Origin: Pyrobaculum arsenaticum DSM 13514
Lineage (GTDB): Archaea; Thermoproteota; Thermoprotei; Thermoproteales; Thermoproteaceae
Direction: 5' to 3'
Assembly (NCBI RefSeq): GCF_000016385.1
Contig: NC_009376.1
Coordinates: 682,001-746,000 of the forward strand
Length of the DNA stretch: 64,000 bases
Position numbers and translations under genes: made by a program. The notes beneath the pieces are model-generated. The model ran no database searches, was not told the origin of the DNA, and worked only from the letters and a program-made list of their open reading frames with translations. Positions 1 to 8,130 of the stretch are shown piece after piece. Positions within the stretch are counted from its first letter, which is position 1. Every line of letters starts with the position of its first letter.

Positions 1-1803
1 GTGAGCAGAGAAAAGGCGAGGCAACTGAGGGCCGGTTTGGAGAGACTGGGGGCTAGGGTCTTCTCCCTCTGGGAGATAGCCGAGCTGGAGCCTCCAGAGG
101 CCTTGCAGGATAGGCTGAAGAAGGCGGAGGAGGAACTCGCCTCTCTTGTTCAGAAACATAGCGATTTGATAAACTACGCTTACACTCTCAGGTATGCGGT
201 AGGCGCCGTTATGGACGTCTACAACAAGTCGGCAATAGATGAGGGGTCCGAGGTAGGCCGCCTATTCGCCTCCTACGAGAAGGAGATAGAGAAAGTTGAG
301 AAGCAGTTGTCTGATCTCCGCAAGATTAAGCTCGTGTTGGACTCCTTGGGAGGCGGCTTCAAACTCCCGGAAGGCTTCAGGATGTACGTAGACCCCGAGA
401 CCCCCATCGCGGCGCCGCATGTATTGCAGGAGGTCGGCGGCGTCAAGGTGGCGCTTGTGAGGGGGGAGGCGAGGGGGGTAGAGGTGCCTCCTGAATACCT
501 CGCCGACGTGGAGGCGGGGAGGAGGGTTGTGGAAGACGCAATTAGGTCGGCAGAGGCCTCTCTGCAGAGATTGAGGAGGGATCTGGAGGCCTTAGAGAGG
601 CAGTACTCCGAGTACTCGCTCTACGGCGACAAGAAGTGGGAGGAGCACAATGACATGGCTAGCTTGGTTTTCTACGTGTTGGAGAAGGACGTGAAGAAGG
701 TGGACGAGGCGCTGTCTGAATTTGCGGCGCGTAACATCGCCAAGCTGGATGTGGTGAGGAGGACTCGCTACAAGTACTTTGACCAAGTCCCGGCAGAGAG
801 GCGCCCCACGTTGGAGAAGTACCCCACGCCGATTAGGCAGTTCACAAAGATTGTCTACATGTACGGCGTGCCTAGGCCTTACGAGATCAGCCCTGTGCCG
901 CTGGCGGCGCTCCTCTTTCCCATCTTCTTCGGCTGGATGTACGGCGACTTGGGCCACGGCTTTTTGCTCTTCCTGCTCGGCGTGTTGCTCATGAAACGGC
1001 TGTACGGCGGCCGGTACAAGGACTGGGGCATTATATGGGCGCTGACTGGGGCTGTGTCGATGTTTTTCGGCGCCTTTGTGTACCATGAGGCGTTTGGCTT
1101 TTCCCTGGAAAAGCTTGGAATAGAATTGCCTACAGCACCTCTCTTTCACATGTTTGGAGAGCACCAGCTCGTCTTGGTTGAGGGCGTAGTTGTGGCGATA
1201 GGCGCGGCGTTTGTACTAGGCTTCTTGTTGATCTTCTTGGCGTTTCTCTCAAAAATCGTCAACACTGTGCTTAAGGGAGAGGCAGATGTGGCGCTGGGGA
1301 TAGTTCTGCCGCAGACTCTGCTCTTTCTCTCCTTTGCCATGGTGTTCTTCTCGCTTGTGAAGGACGCGTTGCACCTGACATTTCTCACGCCGGTAGTGTC
1401 GTTGCCGTGGCCCTACGTGCTTGTGGGGTCTCTAGTCTGGAGCGGCGTAGGCACATTTGTGCTTAGGGCCAGGTACAAACACCACGAGGAGGCCCCGCCT
1501 ATAACTGAGGAGTTTATCGTCGGCATAGTCGAGGGGGCGCTGGGCGCCCTTGCCAATATCCCCAGCTTCGCTCGTCTTGTAATACTAATCCTGATACACG
1601 GCGTTTTGACAAAACTGGTGAACGGGCTCGCCATTGCGCTGGGACCGGCCGGGGTATTATTCGCCGTGTTTGGGCACTCCCTAATAGCCGCGGCTGAGGG
1701 CTTGTTCTCCACGGTACAATCGCTCCGTCTAATATTCTACGAGGTGTTGTCGAAGTTCTACGAGGGGAGGGGCCGCCTGTTCACCCCGCTGGCGTTGCCT
1801 TAA
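1..1803 (+). CDS. atpI: A-type ATP synthase subunit I (subunit a), 5' end cut by window
   Basis: Membrane subunit of the archaeal A-type H+/Na+ ATP synthase; the family forms the ion half-channels against the proteolipid ring. The visible 600 residues show a charged coiled-coil N-terminal half (about 1-290) followed by about seven hydrophobic segments, starting near LAALLFPIFFGWMYGDLGHG, a typical start of the membrane domain. A conserved late segment (EGLFSTVQSLRLIFYE) carries the arginine expected in the ion path. The reading frame is open from base 1 and the usual N-terminal region is missing, so the true start is probably upstream. Its stop overlaps the next start by one base (TAATG). Confidence 0.9.
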   Translation: MSREKARQLRAGLERLGARVFSLWEIAELEPPEALQDRLKKAEEELASLVQKHSDLINYAYTLRYAVGAVMDVYNKSAIDEGSEVGRLFASYEKEIEKVEKQLSDLRKIKLVLDSLGGGFKLPEGFRMYVDPETPIAAPHVLQEVGGVKVALVRGEARGVEVPPEYLADVEAGRRVVEDAIRSAEASLQRLRRDLEALERQYSEYSLYGDKKWEEHNDMASLVFYVLEKDVKKVDEALSEFAARNIAKLDVVRRTRYKYFDQVPAERRPTLEKYPTPIRQFTKIVYMYGVPRPYEISPVPLAALLFPIFFGWMYGDLGHGFLLFLLGVLLMKRLYGGRYKDWGIIWALTGAVSMFFGAFVYHEAFGFSLEKLGIELPTAPLFHMFGEHQLVLVEGVVVAIGAAFVLGFLLIFLAFLSKIVNTVLKGEADVALGIVLPQTLLFLSFAMVFFSLVKDALHLTFLTPVVSLPWPYVLVGSLVWSGVGTFVLRARYKHHEEAPPITEEFIVGIVEGALGALANIPSFARLVILILIHGVLTKLVNGLAIALGPAGVLFAVFGHSLIAAAEGLFSTVQSLRLIFYEVLSKFYEGRGRLFTPLALP

Positions 1804-2474
1804 TGGAGATAATAGCCGAGCTTGCCCCAACGCTAAATAAAGACTTGTTTCTGAAGCGCCTCGAGGCATTACGCCGCTATGTGGAGAAGGTGGATATACC
1901 AGAGGCTCCTGGAGGTAGGCCTTCTGCGCACTCGTTAGCAGCCGGCGTGTTGGCCAAGCAGGTTGGGCTTGAGCCGCTGGTCCACATAAGGCTTCTCGAC
2001 GTCAACATGACGGCTTTTAAGTCGCTCCTAGGCGGGGCGCGCTTGCTGGACATAGAATACGTGGTGGTCCTCCAAGGAGACCCCCCGGCTGAGGGCAGGC
2101 CCGTGGGGGAAATCGCCACGGAGGAGGCGGTGTTAGTGGCGAAGAAAATGGGCTTCAAGACAGGGGCTCTTCTAAGTCTGAGAAGAGATTACAAGCAGAG
2201 GCTGAAGGTAGGCGCCGACTTCTACCTTGCACTGCACCTTCGGGAAGCGTGGCAACTGGCCGATCTCCCGCAGGTGGTCTACCCCTACATCCTAGTAAAG
2301 ACAGAGAAGAACTTTGACTTATTGGAGCGCCTGGGGCAGACGGCAGTTTCCACTAGGGAGGCTCTGGAGCTAGTCCGCAAGCTCGAAGGGCTGGCGCCTG
2401 GGGTTGTCTTATCCGTGCCTAGGGATTTTCAGACATTACTGGGATTATTACAAGAAGTTAAAATAAGGCCTTAA
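1803..2474 (+). CDS. MetF-like methylenetetrahydrofolate reductase family protein
   Basis: A 223-residue protein resembling the TIM-barrel methylenetetrahydrofolate reductase family. Visible support is an N-terminal pattern EIIAELAPTLNKD, a central HIRLLDVNMTAFKSLLGGA strand-helix, and IEYVVVLQGDPP, which matches the family strand ending in GD(P). It is shorter than bacterial MetF (about 290 residues), and I cannot place the whole FAD site. Known family role: reduction of a methylene-C1-pterin. The substrate here, tetrahydrofolate or an archaeal pterin, is inference. The start overlaps the stop of the ATP synthase gene by one base, so the two are probably cotranscribed. Confidence 0.6.
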   Translation: MEIIAELAPTLNKDLFLKRLEALRRYVEKVDIPEAPGGRPSAHSLAAGVLAKQVGLEPLVHIRLLDVNMTAFKSLLGGARLLDIEYVVVLQGDPPAEGRPVGEIATEEAVLVAKKMGFKTGALLSLRRDYKQRLKVGADFYLALHLREAWQLADLPQVVYPYILVKTEKNFDLLERLGQTAVSTREALELVRKLEGLAPGVVLSVPRDFQTLLGLLQEVKIRP

Positions 2475-2507
2475 ACTAACGTTAAAGTTTTATATTTTTC
2501 AAAAAAC

Positions 2508-3428
2508 GTGTCTATGCATACAATAAGTTTCGTATCGGCCTCCGGCGGGGCTGGGAAGACGCTGTTTTCTATCCTCACAGCTGGCGCCCTTGCCATAAGG
2601 GGCAAAAAGGTGTTGCTCATAGATATGGACCCCTCCGCGTCGGCCACTCTTTACCTGCTCGACAAGTACGTGGAGGATTGCAACCTCCAGATGTTGTTGA
2701 AAAACCTCGTTGACTACAAGCTGGGCAGAGCCGCTAGGCGCATAGACGTCAATGACTGCTTGGCAAGGCATAGAGTCGCCGGAGCCGAAGTTGCATCGTT
2801 TGACCTACTGCCCGGGGGCAATCTAAGCGATATACAGTCTGAGGTGTTTCAGGTAAGTGGCTGGAATAGGCTTATGGCCGACCTAGTGGCCCCCATAGAG
2901 AGCCGATATGACTACGTCATAGTCGACTCCCCCAACTGGCTTTTTCCACTATTCCCAATGACAGTCGGGCTCTCTTCCCTCTACGTGGTCATGACGAGGC
3001 CTGGGAAGTCGGAGATTGAGAAAACCAAGGTCTTCCTCCAGAGGGTATTCGCCATTATGGACCGCCAGTTCGGCATAGCACAGCCGCAGATATACTCCCT
3101 AGTTGTGCTGAACCAGATAAAGCAAATCGCTAAGGCTGATGAGGTGGAACGGGAGGGGAAGGCTACGTACGACGAGCTTAGCAGAGAATTCCCCGGCATC
3201 AAGTTCGCCCACTCAGATAAAAAGGCTAAATACTACGGCGAGAAGGAGACAGCATTTTGGGGCCTCAAGTACTACGAAGACCTGAGATTAGATAGCTACA
3301 GGGAGAATGGTCATGTATTGGTATCGTCAAAGGCAAAAGAGTCTGCTAAGCTACAGCTCAGGGCGTATCTAGAGCTATTTACTAAGTTCGTGGAGGAGAC
3401 GGTGGTTTACGAACGTTTAGTGGAGTAA
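2508..3428 (+). CDS. ParA/MinD-like P-loop ATPase
   Basis: SIMIBI-class ATPase of about 306 residues. It has an N-terminal strand and P-loop SFVSASGGAGKT, a Walker A' strand KKVLLIDMDPSAS with the ParA-type DMDP, and YDYVIVDSPN for Walker B. The first lysine of the deviant Walker A (KGGxGKT) is serine here, so the signature lysine of ParA dimers is absent. No ParB-like partner lies next to it. Start: GTG 2508 or ATG 2514; the second gives a protein starting close to the first strand. The AT-rich stretch 2480-2500 probably holds the promoter. Its last 47 bases overlap the convergent gene on the other strand. Chromosome partition or protein positioning is inference. Confidence 0.75.
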   Translation: MSMHTISFVSASGGAGKTLFSILTAGALAIRGKKVLLIDMDPSASATLYLLDKYVEDCNLQMLLKNLVDYKLGRAARRIDVNDCLARHRVAGAEVASFDLLPGGNLSDIQSEVFQVSGWNRLMADLVAPIESRYDYVIVDSPNWLFPLFPMTVGLSSLYVVMTRPGKSEIEKTKVFLQRVFAIMDRQFGIAQPQIYSLVVLNQIKQIAKADEVEREGKATYDELSREFPGIKFAHSDKKAKYYGEKETAFWGLKYYEDLRLDSYRENGHVLVSSKAKESAKLQLRAYLELFTKFVEETVVYERLVE

Positions 3429-3735
3429 CCACCTCACCTGTGTAGATGTAAATACGTAAGTCCAAGGTTTGCATTGCCCATTCGAGAAATTGTCTAAGAC
3501 TTTGCGGCACCTCATGCGCTACGACGACTAGAGCGGCGGTGCCCCATGCGTATTTGTAGGCAAGCGCCTGCCCTATTCCGAGGTGTACCCGGCCCGCGCA
3601 CTCCACCTCGGTGGGCACCCCATCGCATATGAGATCAGGCCTCACCTTCATAAAGCCGAGGTCTAAGTCTGAGGGTTCCGAACAGCCTAGTCTCTCCTTT
3701 ATGACAGGTATGTGCACCCTCTCGGCGCAGTCCAT
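3382..3735 (-). CDS. Conserved hypothetical with PD-(D/E)XK nuclease-like core
   Basis: A 117-residue protein starting 2 bases after the Rpp29-like gene, so probably the last gene of the S3-L29-rnp1 unit. It contains VRPDLICDGVPTEVECAG followed by GIGQALAYKYAWGTAALVVV. This matches the order of the restriction-endonuclease-like fold: an Asp, an E-x-E in the next strand, then a helix with a Q and a hydrophobic strand. The fold and motif assignment is inference from this pattern. The C-terminus overlaps the end of the ParA-like gene by 47 bp in convergent orientation. No specific substrate can be named. Confidence 0.55.
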   Translation of the reverse strand: MDCAERVHIPVIKERLGCSEPSDLDLGFMKVRPDLICDGVPTEVECAGRVHLGIGQALAYKYAWGTAALVVVAHEVPQSLRQFLEWAMQTLDLRIYIYTGEVVTPLNVRKPPSPPRT

Positions 3736-3737
3736 GT

Positions 3738-3974
3738 CTAGAATTTGCCGCAGTTGAAAAGCCTAACGTCTCTGTACCCCACTAGATATATCCCGTTGAC
3801 CAAAAGACCATCGTCGTGTATGAAGAAGCGGCAGACGCTCTTCGGCACAGTGGCCACTCTGCTACCCGTAAAAATTAGGAAGGTGTTGTAAGTCTCGCCG
3901 ATGACGACCCCCCTCAGCTTGTAGGAACACCTATAGGTAGAGACGACCTTACCCAGCAGGTCAACGCACAGCAC
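3738..3974 (-). CDS. rnp1: Short RNase P protein component 1 (Rpp29/Pop4) candidate
   Basis: A 78-residue protein starting at a GTG that overlaps the end of rpl29 by 14 bases. It reads like the Sm-like core of Rpp29/Pop4: DLLGKVVSTY, then GVVIGETYNTFLIFTG (family pattern G-x-V-x-ET-x-N), VPKSVCRFF (family VPK...F) and a final GIYLVGYRDVRLF (family G-x-L-x-GR-x-x-DR). Archaeal Rpp29 is usually encoded next to L29, as here. It is shorter than typical archaeal homologues (about 95-130 residues) and lacks the basic N-terminal tail. Function in tRNA 5' maturation follows from family and position. This matters because Pyrobaculum relatives are known for a reduced RNase P RNA. Confidence 0.7.
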   Translation of the reverse strand: MLCVDLLGKVVSTYRCSYKLRGVVIGETYNTFLIFTGSRVATVPKSVCRFFIHDDGLLVNGIYLVGYRDVRLFNCGKF

Positions 3975-4182
3975 CCTTTCTCTTCAGCTGATTTTCAATG
4001 GTGAGGATCCTCGCGATCGCGCGCCTCACCTGCCTAATCCTCCCGGGGTTCTCCACGAAGCCCCTCGCGCGTTGGGTCTGTAGCTTGACAAGCTCTGCCC
4101 TTAGCTGGTTTAACAATTCGCGTCTCTCCTCTGGAGTCATCTCCCGCAAAGCCTTGGCCTTGAGCTTCTTTTCGCTAGACAT
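3961..4182 (-). CDS. rpl29: Large-subunit ribosomal protein L29 (uL29)
   Basis: A 73-residue helical protein with the L29 pattern: MTPEERRELLNQLRAELVKL, then a basic second helix ENPGRIRQVRRAIARILTIENQLKR. uL29 binds 23S rRNA near the exit tunnel. The start ATG lies 29 bases after the rps3 stop, and the 3' end overlaps the Rpp29-like start, giving the archaeal order S3-L29-rnp1. Length is normal for the family. Confidence 0.95.
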   Translation of the reverse strand: MSSEKKLKAKALREMTPEERRELLNQLRAELVKLQTQRARGFVENPGRIRQVRRAIARILTIENQLKRKGAVR

Positions 4183-4211
4183 AGAGCGGCTGTTTGTAGA
4201 CTTTTAAATAG

Positions 4212-4880
4212 TTACTGCTGTTGTTGCTGGGCGGCTGCCTCGGGCCTCACCGGAGGCTTGATTTTATACTCATCTGAGTACTGAAGCGACGCCGGAGCGA
4301 TCCTCACCTCGATGCCGTATATTCCCGGCTTGAGGAGGACGTGCACCACGGCCCGTCTAACCCTGTTCTTTGCGTCGTAGCCAATTTTGTAAAGCTTACC
4401 GAAAGTCTGCTTCTCGAACCTCGCCCTCTCGGTGGAGAGCTTTCCGCTGACGACAATCTCAAACCCCTTGGCCCCTGCCTCCGTCAGTTGCCTAATAGCC
4501 GCGAACATGACTCTCCTGAAGCGGACGCCTTTGGCCATGGCGTTGGCGATGCGGTAGGCCACCACTTTGGGGAACATCTCGGGGGCCTCGATCTTCGACA
4601 CGTCGATTACGTCTATCTGGGGGTTCTCCACCCCCAGCTTCGTGGCGAGGATGTTGCTAACCTCCTTCACAATGGCGCCCTTCCTCCCGATAATCCTCGA
4701 GGGCCTCTCCGCGTAGATGACAATACGCGTGCCGAGCGGCGTCTTCAAAATCTCGGAGTCGATATAGCCGTATTTGCTAAGCCTATACTCAAGAAACTCC
4801 TTAATCATCCACTTCTTCTTATTCTCCTCAAGGATCTTCTTGTAGACGGGCAACCTCCTCTGCTGAACCGACATCGCCAT
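4212..4880 (-). CDS. rps3: Small-subunit ribosomal protein S3 (uS3)
   Basis: A 222-residue protein with the archaeal S3 layout: KH domain with RIVIYAERPSRIIGRKGAIV (GxxG loop IGRKG) at about 52-71, then a C-terminal domain with RRVMFAAIRQLTEAGAKG and RRAVVHVLLKPGIYGIEVRI. The tail is short and ends in a glutamine run. uS3 forms part of the mRNA entry channel. Two in-frame ATG codons (MAM) lie at the start. An AT-rich box near 4895-4902 on the minus strand could be its own promoter, so it may be transcribed separately from rpl22. Confidence 0.95.
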   Translation of the reverse strand: MAMSVQQRRLPVYKKILEENKKKWMIKEFLEYRLSKYGYIDSEILKTPLGTRIVIYAERPSRIIGRKGAIVKEVSNILATKLGVENPQIDVIDVSKIEAPEMFPKVVAYRIANAMAKGVRFRRVMFAAIRQLTEAGAKGFEIVVSGKLSTERARFEKQTFGKLYKIGYDAKNRVRRAVVHVLLKPGIYGIEVRIAPASLQYSDEYKIKPPVRPEAAAQQQQQ

Positions 4881-4941
4881 CCACGCACTGCGCCATATTT
4901 AAATTTTTCCAAGCCGCGCGGCGCGGACCTTTTTAGAAAGC

Positions 4942-4993
4942 ATCAGCAAGGGGTGAATCGGTCACCTCTCACCATAAAGGAATTTCAATCACC
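4942..4993 (-). ncRNA. Possible C/D-box sRNA between rpl22 and rps3
   Basis: The 142-base gap between rpl22 and rps3 holds, on the minus strand, a C-like box GTGATTG (4992-4986), an internal C'-like GTGACCGA, an 11-nt spacer and a D box CTGA (4946-4943). A TATA-like box (5012-5019) lies about 25 nt upstream of the C box, matching an independent promoter. The C box departs from the RTGATGA consensus and D' is weak, so this is tentative. If real it would guide 2'-O-methylation with fibrillarin, Nop5 and L7Ae. Confidence 0.35.
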
Positions 4994-5023
4994 AAGAAGA
5001 GAAGGGTTAGTTAAATTTAAGGT

Positions 5024-5581
5024 TTACCTCTTGACTAGGTTGAGCTTGTAGCGCTTGGGTATAACCTCTTTTGGCAACTCGGCGGCCACAATCTCGACGT
5101 TTACTGTCTGCTCGTCGAACCTCGTGGCCCTCCCAAATGCCCTTGGCATGATGTTGGGTATTCTATACCCCTTGTGGGCCGCGGCGTAGACGATCACCAC
5201 CCTATCGGCGTCGAGGCCTTTGAACTTGGCGTTGTTCTCCAAGTTTTCCAACAACTGTAGGTAGCGCCTGGCCACTTTTACAGGCCACTTAGCCACTGGC
5301 CACCCCCTCCAGGGCGCCGCGTGGTGGGCCTGCTTCTTTTTGTAAGTCTTGATGGGGATAGGCCTCTTAAGCTTCACCACGTCTTCTAGCCAAGCCTTTG
5401 CCTGCTTTAGCGTCATCCCAGTTATGAACCTAGCCACCTCGATGCTCTTCTTCCAGGACATCCTCTGCTCCGGGGCGTAGGCCTTGGCTATCTGCTCGGG
5501 CGTAATCTTGACGCCGTACTGCCTGAACACTAGCTCCGCCACCTTCTCATCGCTTAGGGAGTAGCTGTGGTGTCTAGGCAC
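5024..5581 (-). CDS. rpl22: Large-subunit ribosomal protein L22 (uL22)
   Basis: A 185-residue archaeal uL22, a 23S-binding protein lining the exit tunnel. Seen are the N-terminal [20 protein letters not shown] (family S-x-K...I-x-x-IRG-x-x-x-x-A), the tunnel hairpin region [19 protein letters not shown], and [26 protein letters not shown]. It starts with GTG at 5581. A TATA-like aattttataaac box at about 5601-5612 lies some 26 nt upstream, consistent with a leaderless transcript separate from the Tat-protein gene before it. Confidence 0.95.
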
Positions 5582-5629
5582 AGAGCCGGTTAAAGAGGTG
5601 TTTATAAAATTTACAGCCCCGCAAAGCGC

Positions 5630-6961
5630 CTAGTCGGTGGCCTCAGCGGATATGCGGAGCGGGTAGAACTCGTAGTCCCCCACCATGTGCTTGTAGCGCG
5701 CCCTATACAAGCGCAACCAGTACCCGGCCCCCTTGTCGGCATCCGTAGCCACCGTCGCTACGTAATTCGCCACACCTACATATATCTGGAAGTTGAAAGC
5801 CGCGTGTACGTGGCCTACCTTGTCGCTGAACAACGTCCCGAGTAACTGGAGGGCTTTGCCTATAGGCAAGCCGCCTATAGCGACGTCGATCAAAGGCTCG
5901 TGAATCAAAATCTCGCTATACCTGAACATATTGTTGTAGCCACCTCTACCATCTATGCCCTGGTATGACCTAGTCTCTGCCGGCTGGGCCTCGTCGAAGG
6001 CTGTAGGAGGTAGTTGCTCCGTTACTCTCAGCGCAATTCTCTGATTAGCGTCGAAAGCCACCTGGGTTGGGTAAATCGCAAAGACCTCGTCCATTATTAA
6101 ACAAGTGCTAGGGTCGTAGAGCTCGTATACTACAAAACGCCACTTCTGCGAATAGAACAGCGCAGCGGCGTTTTGGCCGTCCCGCGTTAGGCTGTAACTG
6201 ACGCCGCCGTCTTGCGAGAGATCTCCGGTGCTCCATGAGTATTCCTTGGTTATTCTGACCGATGCGCCGAAATTGGTCGCCACTGCCCCGTATAGGGTAA
6301 TCTTAAGAGCAGAAGCTCTTACGTGATAGCTGAAGTCTATGTACTCGCCGAAGGCTCTGCTTGAGCTGTCTCTAAACGCCACGGCGGGTATGAGCTCTCT
6401 TATGTCTTGGTCTGAGGAGTAGAGTAGCTTCCCCTCGCTACAGCCGGCGAATCTCGGGGCTGTGGATTTTCCCTTATGTCTCGCGCCGTGGAGCTTGTAC
6501 CTCTTGTTTACGAAGCGCGGTGAACTTGGCACGGCGACGTAAGGCGCGAGGTCTCCCGGGAGCGAAATTGGCAGTAATGTGAAGAGCGGGTTTTCGGTGA
6601 GGGTGGGCTGATCTTCGCTTTTTAGCTTGTCCGCCCACCTCTCGGCTTGTTCCTCAAGTCGCTTCTTGGGTATTTTCAGTTTGCCGTTCTTCACGGCGAC
6701 CTCCTCCACCTCTCCTGTAGGCTCCCATATAAGAAACGCCGAGAAGTTCAGCGGGCTCCCCTCCTCGTCCACAAACTCCAAAATTACGTCGTCGTTGCTG
6801 GGCTCTTCGAGTAGCTTCTCAAACCAGGCGCCGCCCTGCGGGATTTCCGCTTTCTGTCCCCCGGCGCCTCTTAACAGCCCCTCATAAGCCAGCAAGCCCC
6901 CAGCAGACAGCGCCAAGGCGGAGCCGCCCAAGATTTTTAGAAACCGCCTCCTACCGACCAT
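5630..6961 (-). CDS. Tat-exported protein of unknown function
   Basis: The protein opens with MVGRRRFLKILGGSALALSA, a twin-arginine signal (RRRFLK) followed by a hydrophobic stretch, so export of a folded protein by Tat is likely. The mature part (about 410 residues) is rich in aromatic and beta-type sequence with no motif I recognise. The start is taken as ATG 6961 because a TATA-like box (6982-6990) is 25 nt upstream; ATG 6967 is the alternative. It sits inside a run of ribosomal protein genes between XPF and L22, which is unexpected for an exported protein. A cofactor or cell-surface role is possible but not shown. Confidence 0.65.
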   Translation of the reverse strand: MVGRRRFLKILGGSALALSAGGLLAYEGLLRGAGGQKAEIPQGGAWFEKLLEEPSNDDVILEFVDEEGSPLNFSAFLIWEPTGEVEEVAVKNGKLKIPKKRLEEQAERWADKLKSEDQPTLTENPLFTLLPISLPGDLAPYVAVPSSPRFVNKRYKLHGARHKGKSTAPRFAGCSEGKLLYSSDQDIRELIPAVAFRDSSSRAFGEYIDFSYHVRASALKITLYGAVATNFGASVRITKEYSWSTGDLSQDGGVSYSLTRDGQNAAALFYSQKWRFVVYELYDPSTCLIMDEVFAIYPTQVAFDANQRIALRVTEQLPPTAFDEAQPAETRSYQGIDGRGGYNNMFRYSEILIHEPLIDVAIGGLPIGKALQLLGTLFSDKVGHVHAAFNFQIYVGVANYVATVATDADKGAGYWLRLYRARYKHMVGDYEFYPLRISAEATD

Positions 6962-7012
6962 ACACATCAGGAAACTTTTTTTTTAAATTTTTCGTCCCGG
7001 TCTCTGAGGTGG

Positions 7013-7663
7013 TTAGGGGCCTAGGTAGTCGTCTAGCGTGTTGCTGGCGTCGAAGGGGGTTTCCAACACCCTCTTTATTAAGGTGTGGCTTTTGCTATCT
7101 ACCTCCCACGACTTGTAGTTGAGCAACGCGTTTAGCGGCGTGCCGTACTTCTTCAACAACTCCTCGGCGCGCCTCGGCCCAATGCCGGGGAGGGAGGCTA
7201 GGAGGGCTATCTGGAGGCTCCTCACGTCGGCCTCCTTCTTCTTCGGGGCGGGGGCCTTCGCCGCCTTCTTCGCCCGCCTCGCCGCGAGGCAGACCAGCAC
7301 GCCTGTCTGGGCTTTGTCCTCTGTGTAGACCAGCCCGACGCCCATGGAGCTTAGGGCGAGCAACGCCCCGAGCACGGCGTTTGGCGAAATTCTCCTATAT
7401 CTAAGCTCCCTCCAGAGGTCGCCCTCCACCACGACGACGGGCTTCAGCCCGGAGGACTTGAGCCTCTCGGCCTGCTCGAAGACCCTCCCCTCTATCACCG
7501 AGTTGACGAAGTCGTCTACGCTCTTCCGCTCAAAGACGTACTCGCCGGCTACGTAGTCGCCGGCCTCCAGCTTAGTCTTGAGGACCCTGCACCCTGCCTC
7601 CTTGATGTGCCTAACTACCTCCTGGGCGTGCTCCCTAGTGTCTACAAGGACGATGAATTCCAC
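7013..7663 (-). CDS. xpf: XPF/ERCC4-type structure-specific endonuclease
   Basis: About 216 residues from GTG 7663. The nuclease core is clear: FIVLVDTREH near the N-terminus, then AGDYV and FERKSVDDF, the GDxn-ERKxxxD motif of XPF/Mus81 nucleases. The C-terminal part LLASLPGIGPRRAEELLKKYG is a helix-hairpin-helix DNA-binding unit. Known crenarchaeal XPF lacks the helicase domain and works with PCNA on 3' flaps and branched DNA; this length fits that short form. The frame stays open further upstream into rps17, but that extension is not XPF-like, so the start after the rps17 stop is preferred. It follows rps17 by 25 bases. Confidence 0.92.
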   Translation of the reverse strand: MEFIVLVDTREHAQEVVRHIKEAGCRVLKTKLEAGDYVAGEYVFERKSVDDFVNSVIEGRVFEQAERLKSSGLKPVVVVEGDLWRELRYRRISPNAVLGALLALSSMGVGLVYTEDKAQTGVLVCLAARRAKKAAKAPAPKKKEADVRSLQIALLASLPGIGPRRAEELLKKYGTPLNALLNYKSWEVDSKSHTLIKRVLETPFDASNTLDDYLGP

Positions 7664-7688
7664 GCCTGGGGTTGGGGGGTAAAAAGCG

Positions 7689-8129
7689 CTACACCTGGAG
7701 AGTCTCGTGTTTGGCCTTCCACTCCGTGACGTCCTCCTTCTTACCGATAACGACCCAGGAAATGGTCTTAGAGAGGGGCCTTGTCTCGGCAATAATTACC
7801 TTGTCGCCGGGCTTGACCTCTATGCACTCGGGAACTCTCACGTGTAGCTTCCTCCTCCGCCGCTCGTACCTGTTGTACTTCCTGATGTAGTGGAGCCACT
7901 CGTGGACCACGACGGCTGCTTTGCGCATCCTCGTCTTCTCGACAGTCACTTCCAGCAACTTAAGGCGAACTTTGAGGTGGCCATGCCACGGGCACAGAGG
8001 GTCGTCGCATACGGCGGCAGGCGACAATATCCAGGGTATGCCTATATCCCTCACCTCTACCACCTTGCCGCTGGGCAGAGTAAAGGTGTCCCCCGGGCGC
8101 GGTCTTGACTGTAGCTTTATCGACGTCAT
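7689..8129 (-). CDS. rps17: Small-subunit ribosomal protein S17 (uS17)
   Basis: A 146-residue archaeal uS17 that binds 16S rRNA early in assembly. Seen are the N-terminal extension with CDDPLCPWHGHLKVR, the OB-fold core GTVEKTRMRKA-like EVTVEKTRMRKAAVVV, and KPGDKVIIAETRPLSKTISWVV, the hallmark near the end. It starts one base after the rps19 stop. In most archaea S17 follows rnp1; here it follows S19, so the usual S10/spc order has been rearranged. Confidence 0.93.
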   Translation of the reverse strand: MTSIKLQSRPRPGDTFTLPSGKVVEVRDIGIPWILSPAAVCDDPLCPWHGHLKVRLKLLEVTVEKTRMRKAAVVVHEWLHYIRKYNRYERRRRKLHVRVPECIEVKPGDKVIIAETRPLSKTISWVVIGKKEDVTEWKAKHETLQV

Positions 8130-8130
8130 A

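Noticed and set aside
592..1164. 190-codon open frame on the minus strand inside the ATP synthase gene
   Set aside because: It is the antisense shadow of a strongly conserved coding sequence, with a histidine- and arginine-rich composition typical of such shadows.
7664..7792. N-terminal extension of XPF into rps17
   Set aside because: The extra 43 residues are arginine/proline-rich shadow of rps17, and homology begins right after GTG 7663.
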